Part shown: positions 25,320 to 33,756 of the stretch, piece after piece | Numbering within the stretch: the first letter of the stretch is position 1 | Layout: each line of letters opens with the position of its first letter | NCBI GenBank assembly: GCA_900764925.1 | Contig: CAAFPW010000106.1 | Coordinates: 1 to 35,764 of the forward strand | Origin: Fusobacteriaceae bacterium | GTDB lineage: Bacteria; Fusobacteriota; Fusobacteriia; Fusobacteriales; Fusobacteriaceae | DNA: 35,764 bases | Reading direction: 5' to 3' | Made by a program: the position numbers and the translations under genes | Notes under the pieces: model-generated | Told to the model about the DNA's origin: nothing | Databases searched by the model: none | The model's input: the letters and a program-made list of their open reading frames with translations, nothing else

Positions 25320-25392
25320 AAAAAAATAGTTGAATAAGAGTAGAAAAAGTATTAAAATAGAAGAGATAAACAATAAAAGCTGGAGGTTACTG

Positions 25393-26961
25393 ATGAGAAC
25401 AGAAACAGCAGCAGATAATCTGAAACTACTACAAAAAGGAAGTGGAAGATTATATTTGCTATGTATAGTTGTGGGAGCTTTGACAGGGTTTACAGTATCT
25501 TCTTATAGATGGGCGTTGAACTATGCTAACCATTTGAGAGAGTACCTAGTTGAAAACTCTTTGATTAAGGGACCACAATTTATTTTTATTATTTGGATAC
25601 TTTTTATTTTAATAGGACTACTTGTAGACTATATTTCAAAAAAATATCCTAAGATATCAGGAAGTGGTATTCCACAAGTTAAAGGAATACTTTTAAGACA
25701 ACTTGACTATGTGAAATGGTTTCAAGAACTTATTGCAAAATTTATAGCTGGTCTTATGGGAATAGGAGCTGGACTTTCTTTAGGTAGAGAGGGCCCATCT
25801 GTTCAATTGGGATCATATATAGGGTTTGGAGTAACAAAACTTTTTGATAGGGATAGTATTGAGAAAAAATACTTGGTTACAAGTGGAGCTAGTGCTGGAT
25901 TAGCAGGAGCTTTTGGAGCACCTCTATCAGGGGTTATGTTTGCCCTAGAGGAGTTACATAAATATATCTCTGCTAAACTATTGATATGTACATTTTTAGC
26001 AAGTATAGCTTCAGATTTTGTGGGTAGACGTATGTTTGGAATGAATACCTCATTCAACTTGATAGCGAGTTACCCTAAAAATATGAATCCATACTATCAG
26101 TTTATACTATATATTTTACTTGGAGTTATAATCGCTTTTTTTGGAAAGTTATTCACTTTAACTCTAGTAAAAGTACAAGATAGATTTAAAAGCACACCAT
26201 TACCAAGATGGATAAAAATCTCCTTTGTAATGTCTACCTCTCTACTCCTTTGTTATTTTTTACCAGAGGTAACTGGAGGAGGACATGAGTTAGTAGAGGA
26301 GATGGCTGGTGGTAATCGTACTATCCAGATTTTAGTTATTATCTTTCTGATTAAGCTATTTTTTACGGCTCTTTGTTATGCCACAGGTTTTGCTGGTGGT
26401 ATATTTTTACCAATGCTTGTATTAGGAGCTATAATCGGTAAGATATATGGACTTACTCTAATAGAGTATTTCAATGTAGGTATAGGACTTGTTCCACATT
26501 TTATGGTTTTGGGAATGGCTGGATACTTTGTTGCAGTAGTTAGAGCACCTATTACAGGGGCAGTTTTAATCTTGGAGATGACTGGAAATTTTGATCATCT
26601 TCTTGCTCTAGTAACCGTTTCAGTAGTAGCTTACTATGTGACAGAACTTTTAGGTTTAGAGCCAATCTATGAGATACTATTTAAACGTATGGCAAAAGAT
26701 GTTCCTACCGTTGAGGAGAATAGTGACAAAAAAACAGTTATTACTATTCCAGTAGCTGCAGAATCTGAACTTGATGGTAAAAAGATATGTGAGATCAAAT
26801 GGGAATCAGATGTACTTGTAGTAGCTATAAGTAGAAATGAACATGAGATAATTCCAAAGGGAAATACTAGAATAGAGAGTGGAGATTTATTGACACTGCT
26901 ATTACCTGAAAGTAAAGTTTATGAGATGAAAGAGTTACTATATAAACAGGGTGGTAATTAA
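25393..26961 (+). CDS. ClC chloride/proton transporter with TrkA-C-like domain
   Basis: 522 aa. ClC signature motifs are present: GSGIPQVKG, GREGPSVQLG (the G[K/R]EGP anion motif), FGAPLSGVMFALEE and GFAGGIFLPMLVLGA, over roughly 10 helical segments. The C-terminal ~75 residues (from ESELDGKKICEIKW) read as a TrkA-C/RCK_C ligand-binding domain. ATG 25393 follows TGGAGG at 6 bases; the in-frame TTG at 25330 has no binding site. A specialised fluoride exporter (CLC-F) is less likely given the GREGP motif. Confidence 0.92.
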   Translation: MRTETAADNLKLLQKGSGRLYLLCIVVGALTGFTVSSYRWALNYANHLREYLVENSLIKGPQFIFIIWILFILIGLLVDYISKKYPKISGSGIPQVKGILLRQLDYVKWFQELIAKFIAGLMGIGAGLSLGREGPSVQLGSYIGFGVTKLFDRDSIEKKYLVTSGASAGLAGAFGAPLSGVMFALEELHKYISAKLLICTFLASIASDFVGRRMFGMNTSFNLIASYPKNMNPYYQFILYILLGVIIAFFGKLFTLTLVKVQDRFKSTPLPRWIKISFVMSTSLLLCYFLPEVTGGGHELVEEMAGGNRTIQILVIIFLIKLFFTALCYATGFAGGIFLPMLVLGAIIGKIYGLTLIEYFNVGIGLVPHFMVLGMAGYFVAVVRAPITGAVLILEMTGNFDHLLALVTVSVVAYYVTELLGLEPIYEILFKRMAKDVPTVEENSDKKTVITIPVAAESELDGKKICEIKWESDVLVVAISRNEHEIIPKGNTRIESGDLLTLLLPESKVYEMKELLYKQGGN

Positions 26962-26975
26962 AATTATTATAGAAA

Positions 26976-27032
26976 AGTTTACCTATTATTATCAAATAAA
27001 AAAGATAATATGGGTAAATTTTTCTTTTTTTG
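26976..27032 (+). terminator. Terminator after clc gene
   Basis: GTTTACC with ATTATTATC pairs with GATAATA and GGTAAAT, then a long T-run. Confidence 0.75.
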
Positions 27033-27050
27033 TATATAAAAAAATATAAA

Positions 27051-27088
27051 AATAGTTTGATATAAAACTAATTTTATGTTAAACTATT
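27051..27088 (+). promoter_or_regulatory. marR promoter with embedded operator dyad
   Basis: TTGATA (27057-27062), 17-base spacer, TAAACT (27080-27085). A dyad centred at 27069.5 covers the whole promoter: outer TAGTTT/AAACTA and inner ATAAAA-CTAA-TTTTAT, with most positions symmetrical over 38 bases. Likely the MarR autoregulatory site. Confidence 0.65.
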
Positions 27089-27103
27089 AATTAGGGTGAT
27101 GAG

Positions 27104-27538
27104 ATGGAAAATTTTGAAATAAGGAATACTCTTTTTAGTTATATAAGCAGAGCTCATCATAAGGGAACTGTGTATATAGATGAGTTATCAAAAAAAAGAG
27201 GGATAGAAAATTTAGTATACTCACACATAAGAATCATTATAATACTTAGTATCTATAAAAAACTCTCCATGAAAGAGATAAGTGAACTGATTAGTAAGGA
27301 TAAGTCAACAGTTACAACATTGGTAAATAAGCTGGTGAGTTTAGGCTATGTAAAAAAAGAGATATGTAGTGAGGATAAGAGAATAGTTTATCTTACATTG
27401 GAAGATAAAGCAGATGAGATAATAGAGACTGTATTTCAAGTATCAAAGCTCTTTCATCAAAAGGTAGAGAGTATTTTAACTAAAGAGGAGATAAAAACTC
27501 TATTTTTTTTAATGGAAAAATTAGTGAAAAATTTTTAA
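27104..27538 (+). CDS. MarR-family transcriptional regulator
   Basis: 144 aa, normal MarR length. The winged helix covers about 45-105: YKKLSMKEISELISKDKSTV is the recognition region, then LVSLGYVKKEICSEDKRIVY gives the wing with the D-x-R motif. It probably represses itself and the MATE gene 14 bases downstream, with ligand binding releasing DNA. RBS AGGGTG. The promoter carries a matching dyad. Confidence 0.92.
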   Translation: MENFEIRNTLFSYISRAHHKGTVYIDELSKKRGIENLVYSHIRIIIILSIYKKLSMKEISELISKDKSTVTTLVNKLVSLGYVKKEICSEDKRIVYLTLEDKADEIIETVFQVSKLFHQKVESILTKEEIKTLFFLMEKLVKNF

Positions 27539-27552
27539 AATATTTTTAAGGA

Positions 27553-28935
27553 GTGGATCAAATGGAGAAAAAACATCAACTTATGGGGACAGAGAAGATA
27601 ACAAAGTTACTTGTACAATTTTCTCTTCCAGCAATAATAGGAATGCTTGTCAATGCCCTATACAATATTGTAGATAGAATCTACATAGGAAACATTCAAA
27701 AGGTAGGACACTTAGCAATAGCAGGGGTAGGGATAACATTTCCAATTGTAATATTTGTTTTTGGATTTTCAATTCTTATAGGATTAGGATCTGCTACAAA
27801 TGCCTCATTAAATCTTGGAAGAAAACAAAAGGAAGAGGCAGAAAGATATTTGGGAACTGCTGTATTTTTTGGATTTGTTGTTTCAATAATATTGATGGTA
27901 CTTATCCTTTGGAAATTAGATTGGTTAATTGATATGTTAGGTGGAAGTGATAAGACAGGATTGTATGCTAAGCAATATTTGAGAATATTGGCTTTTGGAT
28001 TCCCAGCTGCAGTGGTAGGATATGTGGCTAACGCATCTATACGTTCAGATGGAAACCCTAAGATGGCAATGGCTACACTACTTATAGGTGCTATTACAAA
28101 TATAGTATTGGATCCAATCTTTATATTCTACTTTAAGATGGGAGTAAGGGGAGCTGCTTGGGCTACAATCATATCTCAATATGTTTCAGGAATTTGGGCT
28201 CTTTACTATTTCACTTCAAGATTTAGTGGAATGAAACTATATATGAAAAATTTAAAGTTAGATTTTAGTAAAATAAAGAGTATAGCCTCATTGGGAAGTG
28301 CACCTTTTGCTATTCAAATGGGAGCTAGTATAGTAAACTATACATATAACAGTACATTGAAAATATATGGAGGAGATACTGCTATAGGAGCTATGGCAAT
28401 AGTTCAAGCAGTAATTACATTTATCTCTATGCCAATATTTGGAATCAATCAGGGATTACAACCAATACTTGGATATAACTATGGAGCAAAACTTTATCCA
28501 AGGGTAAGAGAGGCACTATTTAAAGCTATTTTTGCTGCTACTGTCCTATGTGTGATAGATTTCTTAGCAATTCAATTTTTATCAAAGTACTTTATCAATA
28601 TTTTTACTCAAGAGAAAGAGTTGGTAAGAATAGCTTCTATTGGACTTAAAATACAAACTTTTATGTTACCAATAGTTGGATTCCAAATTATAGCTTCTAT
28701 ATATTTCCAAGCTATAGGAAAACCTAAGATGAGTTTCTTTATGAGTTTGACTAGACAGATAATTGTACTTATACCTTGTATCTTAATAATGTCAAAACTT
28801 TTTGGTGTAGGGGGAATTTGGTTTGCTGGACCAACTGCCGACTTTATAGCAACAGTTTTAACATTTATATTTATAAAGATAGAATTGAAACATCTCAAAG
28901 AGTTACAAGCTGATATTGAGGAGTCAAAAAACTAA
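27553..28935 (+). CDS. MATE-family efflux transporter
   Basis: 460 aa, 12 expected membrane segments in two halves. LLVQFSLPAIIGMLVNALYN at the start and FGINQGLQPILGYNYGAKLY near residue 300 are family features. Exports cationic drugs or metabolites using Na+ or H+. RBS AAGGAG, 14 bases after marR; the pair forms a standard regulated efflux unit. The pepT gene starts 18 bases later and may be co-transcribed. Confidence 0.92.
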   Translation: MDQMEKKHQLMGTEKITKLLVQFSLPAIIGMLVNALYNIVDRIYIGNIQKVGHLAIAGVGITFPIVIFVFGFSILIGLGSATNASLNLGRKQKEEAERYLGTAVFFGFVVSIILMVLILWKLDWLIDMLGGSDKTGLYAKQYLRILAFGFPAAVVGYVANASIRSDGNPKMAMATLLIGAITNIVLDPIFIFYFKMGVRGAAWATIISQYVSGIWALYYFTSRFSGMKLYMKNLKLDFSKIKSIASLGSAPFAIQMGASIVNYTYNSTLKIYGGDTAIGAMAIVQAVITFISMPIFGINQGLQPILGYNYGAKLYPRVREALFKAIFAATVLCVIDFLAIQFLSKYFINIFTQEKELVRIASIGLKIQTFMLPIVGFQIIASIYFQAIGKPKMSFFMSLTRQIIVLIPCILIMSKLFGVGGIWFAGPTADFIATVLTFIFIKIELKHLKELQADIEESKN

Positions 28936-28953
28936 ATATATGGGGGTCATAAA

Positions 28954-30171
28954 ATGTTAGAAAGATTTTTAAAGTATGTAAAAATAGCAACTGATGCTAA
29001 TCCAGAGAGTAATAGTTGTCCAAGTAGTGATATGCAATGGGATTTGGCCAAGGTAATAGTTGAAGATTTAAAAGAGCTTGGCTTAGAGGATATATCATTG
29101 GATGAGAATTGCTATATAATGGCAACACTACCAGCTAACTGCGATAGAGATATACCAACAATAGGATTTATAGCTCACATGGATACAGCTCCTACATATA
29201 ATGGAGTGGGAGTAAATCCAAAGGTAATAGAAAACTATCAAGGTGGAGATATTGTACTTAATAAAGAGGAGAATGTAGTTCTATCTCCAAAAGATTTTTC
29301 ACATTTGAATAATTATTTGGGACAAGACCTAGTTGTAACTGACGGAAAAACACTGTTAGGTGCTGATGATAAAGCTGGAATTGTAGAGATTATAGAGGGA
29401 ATAAAATACCTAAAAGAGCATCCAGAGATTGAGCATGGAGAGATAAAGATAGGGTTTACTCCAGATGAGGAGATTGGAAGAGGACCAAACTTCTTTGATG
29501 TAGCTAAGTTCAATTGTAAGTTTGCTTATACAGTGGATGGAGGAGAGCTTGGAGAGTTAGAGTATGAAAACTTTAATGCTGCCTCAGCTGTAATTAAAAT
29601 AAAAGGAAGAGATATCCACCCAGGAAATGCTAAAAACAGTATGATAAACTCAATTATTATCGCTATGGAGTTAAACTCAATGTTACCTGTAGATCAAAGA
29701 CCTGAACATACTGAAAACTATGAGGGATTCTTCCTATTAAATGATATGAAGGGAACAGTTGAAAATACAACAATGAACTATATTATAAGGGATCATTCAA
29801 TGAAAAAATTCAATGAGAAGAAAAACCTTATAAAAAATGCTGTGATGTACCTTCAAACAAAATATAAAGATGCTTGTATTGAGATAGAGGTAAAAGATAG
29901 TTACTACAATATGAGAGAGAAGATAGAGCCTGTTATGTATATAATTGACTTGGCTAAAAAATCTATGGAAGAGTTGGGAATAGAGCCTCACATAAGACCT
30001 ATTAGAGGGGGAACAGATGGAGCTAGACTATCTTTCAAAGGACTTCCTTGTCCAAACCTATTTACTGGAGGACATAACTTCCATGGTAAATTTGAATATA
30101 TTCCAGTTCAATCTATGGAGAAAGCTAGAGATTTGATTGTGAAGATTGCTGAGAATGTAAGCAAATTATAA
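28954..30171 (+). CDS. pepT: Peptidase T (tripeptide aminopeptidase)
   Basis: 405 aa, usual length. M20B di-zinc peptidase removing the N-terminal residue of tripeptides in the cytoplasm. GFIAHMDTAP (H75, D77), LLGADDKAG (D138 bridging), PDEEIGRG (E172 catalytic) and GGHNFHGKFEY (C-terminal His) are present, with the dimerisation domain between. RBS GGGGG. A terminator follows at once. Confidence 0.95.
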   Translation: MLERFLKYVKIATDANPESNSCPSSDMQWDLAKVIVEDLKELGLEDISLDENCYIMATLPANCDRDIPTIGFIAHMDTAPTYNGVGVNPKVIENYQGGDIVLNKEENVVLSPKDFSHLNNYLGQDLVVTDGKTLLGADDKAGIVEIIEGIKYLKEHPEIEHGEIKIGFTPDEEIGRGPNFFDVAKFNCKFAYTVDGGELGELEYENFNAASAVIKIKGRDIHPGNAKNSMINSIIIAMELNSMLPVDQRPEHTENYEGFFLLNDMKGTVENTTMNYIIRDHSMKKFNEKKNLIKNAVMYLQTKYKDACIEIEVKDSYYNMREKIEPVMYIIDLAKKSMEELGIEPHIRPIRGGTDGARLSFKGLPCPNLFTGGHNFHGKFEYIPVQSMEKARDLIVKIAENVSKL

Positions 30172-30180
30172 TTTTAATTA

Positions 30181-30225
30181 AAAAGGGAATGTTGCAAATT
30201 CTTAAATTGCAACATTCCCTTCTTT
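30181..30225. terminator. Bidirectional terminator
   Basis: AAGGGAATGTTGCAA pairs with TTGCAACATTCCCTT, with A4 on one side and CTTTT on the other. It serves both pepT and the convergent ATPase-like gene. Confidence 0.9.
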
Positions 30226-31862
30226 TAATATATATGACTATTAGTTACTTCTTTACCATCGAATACATAACCTATTTTAATTATCTCTTTTACTCCATAC
30301 CTTTCTAGTTCTACAGAGTATTTTTTATCCTCTATCTGTTGTAGCGCTTTTTGAGCTTCTTTTTCTGTGTTGTTACTATTAGCTCTTTTTAGTTCTAAAA
30401 TATATCCAGCTTTTGTTTTATCTCTTGGAAATAGAACTATATCTGCTCTACCATATCCTGTTTCCATATTTGATTTAGTAATGTAGTAACCATCTAGTGC
30501 ATAGAAAAATCCTGCTAATAGCATATGATAAGAGTTTTCATACTTTTTATTTGTATCATGAAAACTCATAACATCTAAAATTAATTTCTCTATTATCCTA
30601 TCTAGTTGTCTTAAATTTTTATCTTTTAAAGCATCTCTTAATTCATCTACTGCCCTATATTCTCCAAATATTAAAGTTAGAAATTCATCTTTAAAGAAGT
30701 TCATTATCTCAATGTTAGGTATTCTAACTATATATCTTCCATCATCTAACTTATCTTTAACTGTTAAATAACCTGAATATACCATAAGTTCCCATACTTC
30801 ACTAACATTTAAGTTATTTCCAAATCTTACATTGTCAGTTATTCTTACAGCCACATTTTCTTGATTAAAAATCTTTTCAAGAGTTTCTAACCCCTCTTCC
30901 CCTGTGTGTGCTAAAAGTTCCCTTATCATAAAATTAGAACTTGTATTTATCCAATATGATTTTAGTTCTTTATTTTTTACAAAATTTAGTATACTCCAAG
31001 GATTATATATTTCATCTTTTCCAAAACTATATCCATTATACCAACTCTTTACATCTGGCATCTCATATCCAATATTGTAATAATTAAGCATAGTTTTTAC
31101 TTCTTCTTCTACTAATCCAAAACATTGACTATAATCATTATTTAGAGTTGTGTAAGTTATAAAATTATTCAAGTCAGAAAATATTCCTGCTTGAGCTACC
31201 CTTATTATTCCTGTAAGTATTCCCATTTGTAAATACTCATTAGTTTTAAGTGCATCTCCATAGAAAGCTTTTAAAAAATCTCTCATCTCATTATAATATC
31301 CTTTTTCATAAGCATTCATGATAGGAGAATCATACTCATCTATTAGTACAATTACTTTCTGATTATAGTATTTACATAGAATCTTAGTTAAAAATAATAA
31401 AGAACTTTCTAATTGAGCAATATTAATATTTCCACTTGCTATATCTTTAAATTTTTTAATTTCAAACTCATTTAAAACTTCCATTAAAAAAGAATAATTT
31501 ATATATAAAGTTGAAATTTTATCTTTTATTTTATCAAGAGCATTTCCAAAGTCAACACTACTTATTCCTTTCATGCTGATAAATATTACTGGATATTTCC
31601 CTTGCTCTTTTATCATTGGGGAATTTTCTATATATAAACCATTAAAGAGTTTTCTATTTTCTTCACTATTTTCTATATCAAAGAAATATTTTAAGGTGGA
31701 CATATTAAGAGTTTTTCCAAATCTTCTAGGACGACAAAATAGTTTTACTTCTGTTTTGTCTATTAATATGTCTTCGATAAATTTTGTTTTATCTATATAA
31801 TAACAATCTGTTTTTATAATTTTTTTAAAATCTTCTATTGCTATTGGAATACCTTTTAACAC
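30225..31862 (-). CDS. AAA-ATPase-like / PD-(D/E)XK nuclease-like protein
   Basis: 545 aa. The N-terminus has the AAA-ATPase-like signature: YYIDKTKFIEDIL, then the unusual P-loop RPRRFGKTLNMS (about 44-55) and Walker B VIVLIDEYDSP. The C-terminal ~130 residues carry the nuclease-like motif GRADIVLFPRDK, then YILELKRA (D...ExK). This architecture (AAA-ATPase_like plus PDDEXK_9) is multicopy in gut anaerobes and of unproven function; defence or DNA processing is speculative. The start is GTG at 31862 with GGAGGG upstream; the overlapping ATG is out of frame. It opens the accessory region. Confidence 0.88.
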   Translation of the reverse strand: MLKGIPIAIEDFKKIIKTDCYYIDKTKFIEDILIDKTEVKLFCRPRRFGKTLNMSTLKYFFDIENSEENRKLFNGLYIENSPMIKEQGKYPVIFISMKGISSVDFGNALDKIKDKISTLYINYSFLMEVLNEFEIKKFKDIASGNINIAQLESSLLFLTKILCKYYNQKVIVLIDEYDSPIMNAYEKGYYNEMRDFLKAFYGDALKTNEYLQMGILTGIIRVAQAGIFSDLNNFITYTTLNNDYSQCFGLVEEEVKTMLNYYNIGYEMPDVKSWYNGYSFGKDEIYNPWSILNFVKNKELKSYWINTSSNFMIRELLAHTGEEGLETLEKIFNQENVAVRITDNVRFGNNLNVSEVWELMVYSGYLTVKDKLDDGRYIVRIPNIEIMNFFKDEFLTLIFGEYRAVDELRDALKDKNLRQLDRIIEKLILDVMSFHDTNKKYENSYHMLLAGFFYALDGYYITKSNMETGYGRADIVLFPRDKTKAGYILELKRANSNNTEKEAQKALQQIEDKKYSVELERYGVKEIIKIGYVFDGKEVTNSHIY

Positions 31863-31951
31863 ATTAACTCCCTCCTTTTCTTGTATATATTATAACATAT
31901 TTTAAAAAATAGAGATTGATTTTTAGGGTGACCCCGTAGGGTGTGAGGTAA

Positions 31952-32041
31952 CTATCTGTTCTTATACCACCACCAAACTATAATAGTAAGAGCTAAAAAA
32001 AGTCCACCATTAATGGAATTGATGTTGATTGTAATGTACAT
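31952..32041 (-). CDS. Candidate type I toxin peptide, 29 aa
   Basis: 29 codons, begins MYITININ, has a hydrophobic core (GGLFLALTIIVWWWY, residues 12-26) and ends with the charged tail KNR. This is the usual make-up of small membrane toxins. The start codon follows TAAGGAGGT, a 9-base match to anti-Shine-Dalgarno, 8 bases from GGAGG to ATG. It is expressed from a near-consensus promoter 170 bases upstream, with a strongly folded leader in which the left edge of the Shine-Dalgarno lies in a 14-bp helix. No sequence family is recognised. A membrane toxin role is inferred from architecture. The terminator is unclear; ACCC-TACG-GGGT at about 31929-31940 may mark the 3' end. Confidence 0.65.
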   Translation of the reverse strand: MYITININSINGGLFLALTIIVWWWYKNR

Positions 32042-32052
32042 ATAGTGTACCT

Positions 32053-32155
32053 CCTTAAGATTAGTTATATTTAATCTATAAAAGGAACGCCAATCCTTTT
32101 ATAGATATAAAATAAGCTCCCACCGAAGTGAAAGCTTATTTTATTGGCGTTTTAA
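32053..32155 (+). ncRNA. Possible antisense RNA to toxin leader
   Basis: A plus-strand promoter candidate (TTGATG 32019-32024, 16-base spacer, TATAGT 32041-32046) would start an RNA near 32053, opposite the toxin Shine-Dalgarno. It would end after the AAAATAAGCT/AGCTTATTTT hairpin and TTTT near 32152. It would be fully complementary to the toxin leader. Unproven. Confidence 0.4.
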
Positions 32156-32212
32156 CTAATCTTAAGTACCCAACAGGGTGTCAACTAATTGACTGGTGTA
32201 ACCCTATTAAGT
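32053..32212 (-). promoter_or_regulatory. Structured 5' leader of candidate toxin mRNA
   Basis: Read leftward: CUUAAGAUUAGUUA (32153-32166) pairs perfectly with UAACUAAUCUUAAG next to GGAGG. Inside is a 15-bp helix (32109-32142) capped by C(UUCG)G with two U-G pairs that exist only on the minus strand. Then comes a hairpin with 11-bp stem UCUAUAAAAGG/CCUUUUAUAGA (32075-32105) whose entire 9-base loop AUUGGCGUU matches AACGCCAAU (32143-32151), so a pseudoknot is possible. Confidence 0.7.
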
Positions 32213-32218
32213 AATTAG

Positions 32219-32247
32219 ATTATAGCATAGGAAAGAAAAAAAGTCAA
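32219..32247 (-). promoter_or_regulatory. Strong promoter of candidate toxin mRNA
   Basis: Minus strand TTGACT (32242-32247), 17-base spacer, TATAAT (32219-32224) with TG at the extended -10. The only minus-strand ORF soon after it is the 29-codon peptide. Confidence 0.75.
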
Positions 32248-32356
32248 AGGAAGTGGCAAGATGGTGAATCCTATGCTTTTCTATGTCTGATGGTGTATAT
32301 TTTTACAATCTTTTTTATGTTACTCTATAGGTATAAAAAAAGTGGAGGTGTAACTT

Positions 32357-32821
32357 ATGGAAAAACCAAATTACTATGGGATACTTCCAGCTGATGTGAG
32401 GTATGACAAAAATTTAAAATGGGCAGAGAAGGTTTTGTATTCAGAACTGACAGCTTTAGCTAATGTTAAAGGTTACTGTTATGCAACCAACTCATATTTT
32501 GCTGAACTCTATGAGGTACATAAAAAAACAATAGGACATTGGATAAGTCACTTGGCAGAATTAGGATACATAAAGGTAGAGTTGATTTTAAAAAAGGAAA
32601 GTTGTGAAGTTGAAGAGAGAAGAATATATATTGCTAGAAATCAAAAAGCACCTACCCTGTCTACTAAAGCAGGGGGAGGGTGTCTATCGGATGATACCCA
32701 CCCTATCTATCAAAAGATGGAGGAGAATAATATAAATATAATATTACAAGATGAATATTATAAAAGGAAGAAAGAAGAGGAGATTCCAGAACTGTTTTCT
32801 TTAGATGAGTTATTTTATTAA
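32357..32821 (+). CDS. Phage-type HTH replication protein
   Basis: 154 aa. An HTH_36-like winged helix (LKWAEKVLYSELTALANVKG, then YCYATNSYFAELYEVHKKTI) is followed by a linker with TLSTKAGGGCLSD and an acidic tail. This is typical of phage/plasmid replication-initiator or DnaD-like proteins that bind the origin and load helicase. RBS GGAGG. The DnaC-like gene starts 15 bases after its stop. Confidence 0.75.
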   Translation: MEKPNYYGILPADVRYDKNLKWAEKVLYSELTALANVKGYCYATNSYFAELYEVHKKTIGHWISHLAELGYIKVELILKKESCEVEERRIYIARNQKAPTLSTKAGGGCLSDDTHPIYQKMEENNINIILQDEYYKRKKEEEIPELFSLDELFY

Positions 32822-32836
32822 TTGGAGGTGGAGAAT

Positions 32837-33637
32837 ATGAAGTGTCAATATTGTGGAAAGGAGTATATAAAAAATGAAGCTGAAGGGTTGGAGTATCTAC
32901 CAGATTTTATTAGAAAGCATATTGAGTATATTCCAAATTGTGATTGTTTGGAAAAGATTAAAGCTAAGGAGTTAGAAGAAGCTGAGAGAAAGAGAAAGGC
33001 TGAGTGTATTCGTAATAAAGTAAAAAAATATAAGGATGTATCTGTAATGGATAGTAGATTTTTAAAGAGTAGTTTTGATAGAGCAGATATGAGTGAAAAA
33101 TATATGAGGTTAGCTTATCGTTATGCTAGAAGTTTTATGGAGAAGGAGTTAAACTTGGGAATACTTTTCTATGGGGGAGTAGGAGTTGGAAAAACTTTTG
33201 CTAGTGCTTGTATAGCTAACTATCTTATGAGTAGAGGAAAGAGTGTGTTGGTTATAAATTTAGGACTTTATCTTTTGAAACTCACAAGGGAGTGGGGAGA
33301 GGCAGAGAGTGAGATATTGAAGGTAGTAGAGAGTTGTGATCTCCTTATAATTGATGATTTTGGAGCAGAAAAATCCTTAGAGGAAAAAAATGGTAGTTGG
33401 AGAGGAGAGAAGATATACAATCTCATAGATACTAGATATAGATGTGAGAAACCTATGATAATTACAACAAATTTAGAGTTTAATAAGGATGAAACTAAGT
33501 GTGAGATAGGGAAAAAGTTCTCTATTGGAGGAAAGAATAGAATAAGAGATAGAATAGTAGATATATGTTATCCTATGAAAGTGGAAGGTAAAAGTAAACG
33601 AGGATTGAGTTTGAAGAAATTTTATGAGGCTTTGTAA
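32837..33637 (+). CDS. DnaC-like helicase loader
   Basis: 266 aa. N-terminal zinc-binding candidates C3, C6, C35 and C37, then an AAA+ ATPase: Walker A GGVGVGKT (113-120), Walker B LLIIDDFGAEK, and sensor TTNL. Phage DnaC homologues load the replicative helicase. ATG 32837 follows GGAGGTGG; the in-frame TTG at 32822 overlaps that site and is rejected. With the preceding HTH protein it forms a phage replication module. Confidence 0.85.
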   Translation: MKCQYCGKEYIKNEAEGLEYLPDFIRKHIEYIPNCDCLEKIKAKELEEAERKRKAECIRNKVKKYKDVSVMDSRFLKSSFDRADMSEKYMRLAYRYARSFMEKELNLGILFYGGVGVGKTFASACIANYLMSRGKSVLVINLGLYLLKLTREWGEAESEILKVVESCDLLIIDDFGAEKSLEEKNGSWRGEKIYNLIDTRYRCEKPMIITTNLEFNKDETKCEIGKKFSIGGKNRIRDRIVDICYPMKVEGKSKRGLSLKKFYEAL

Positions 33638-33756
33638 AAATGGGTGTGCAGAGTGTGGACTATGGTGCTATTGCATATCTTCAATAATCCCTAGAAAAAT
33701 GGTACCATATACTTAAGGTAGGAGCTCTTATATAAAAGATAAAGGAGGATGGTATT

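Noticed and set aside
25264..25392. Fluoride riboswitch before the ClC gene
   Set aside because: The conserved fluoride-aptamer segments are not found, and the protein has the ordinary GREGP motif.
33638..33756. 15-codon ORF (33640-33687) and palindrome ATGGTACCAT after the DnaC-like gene
   Set aside because: Ribosome binding site is weak and the ORF too short to support; the palindrome has no evident partner function.
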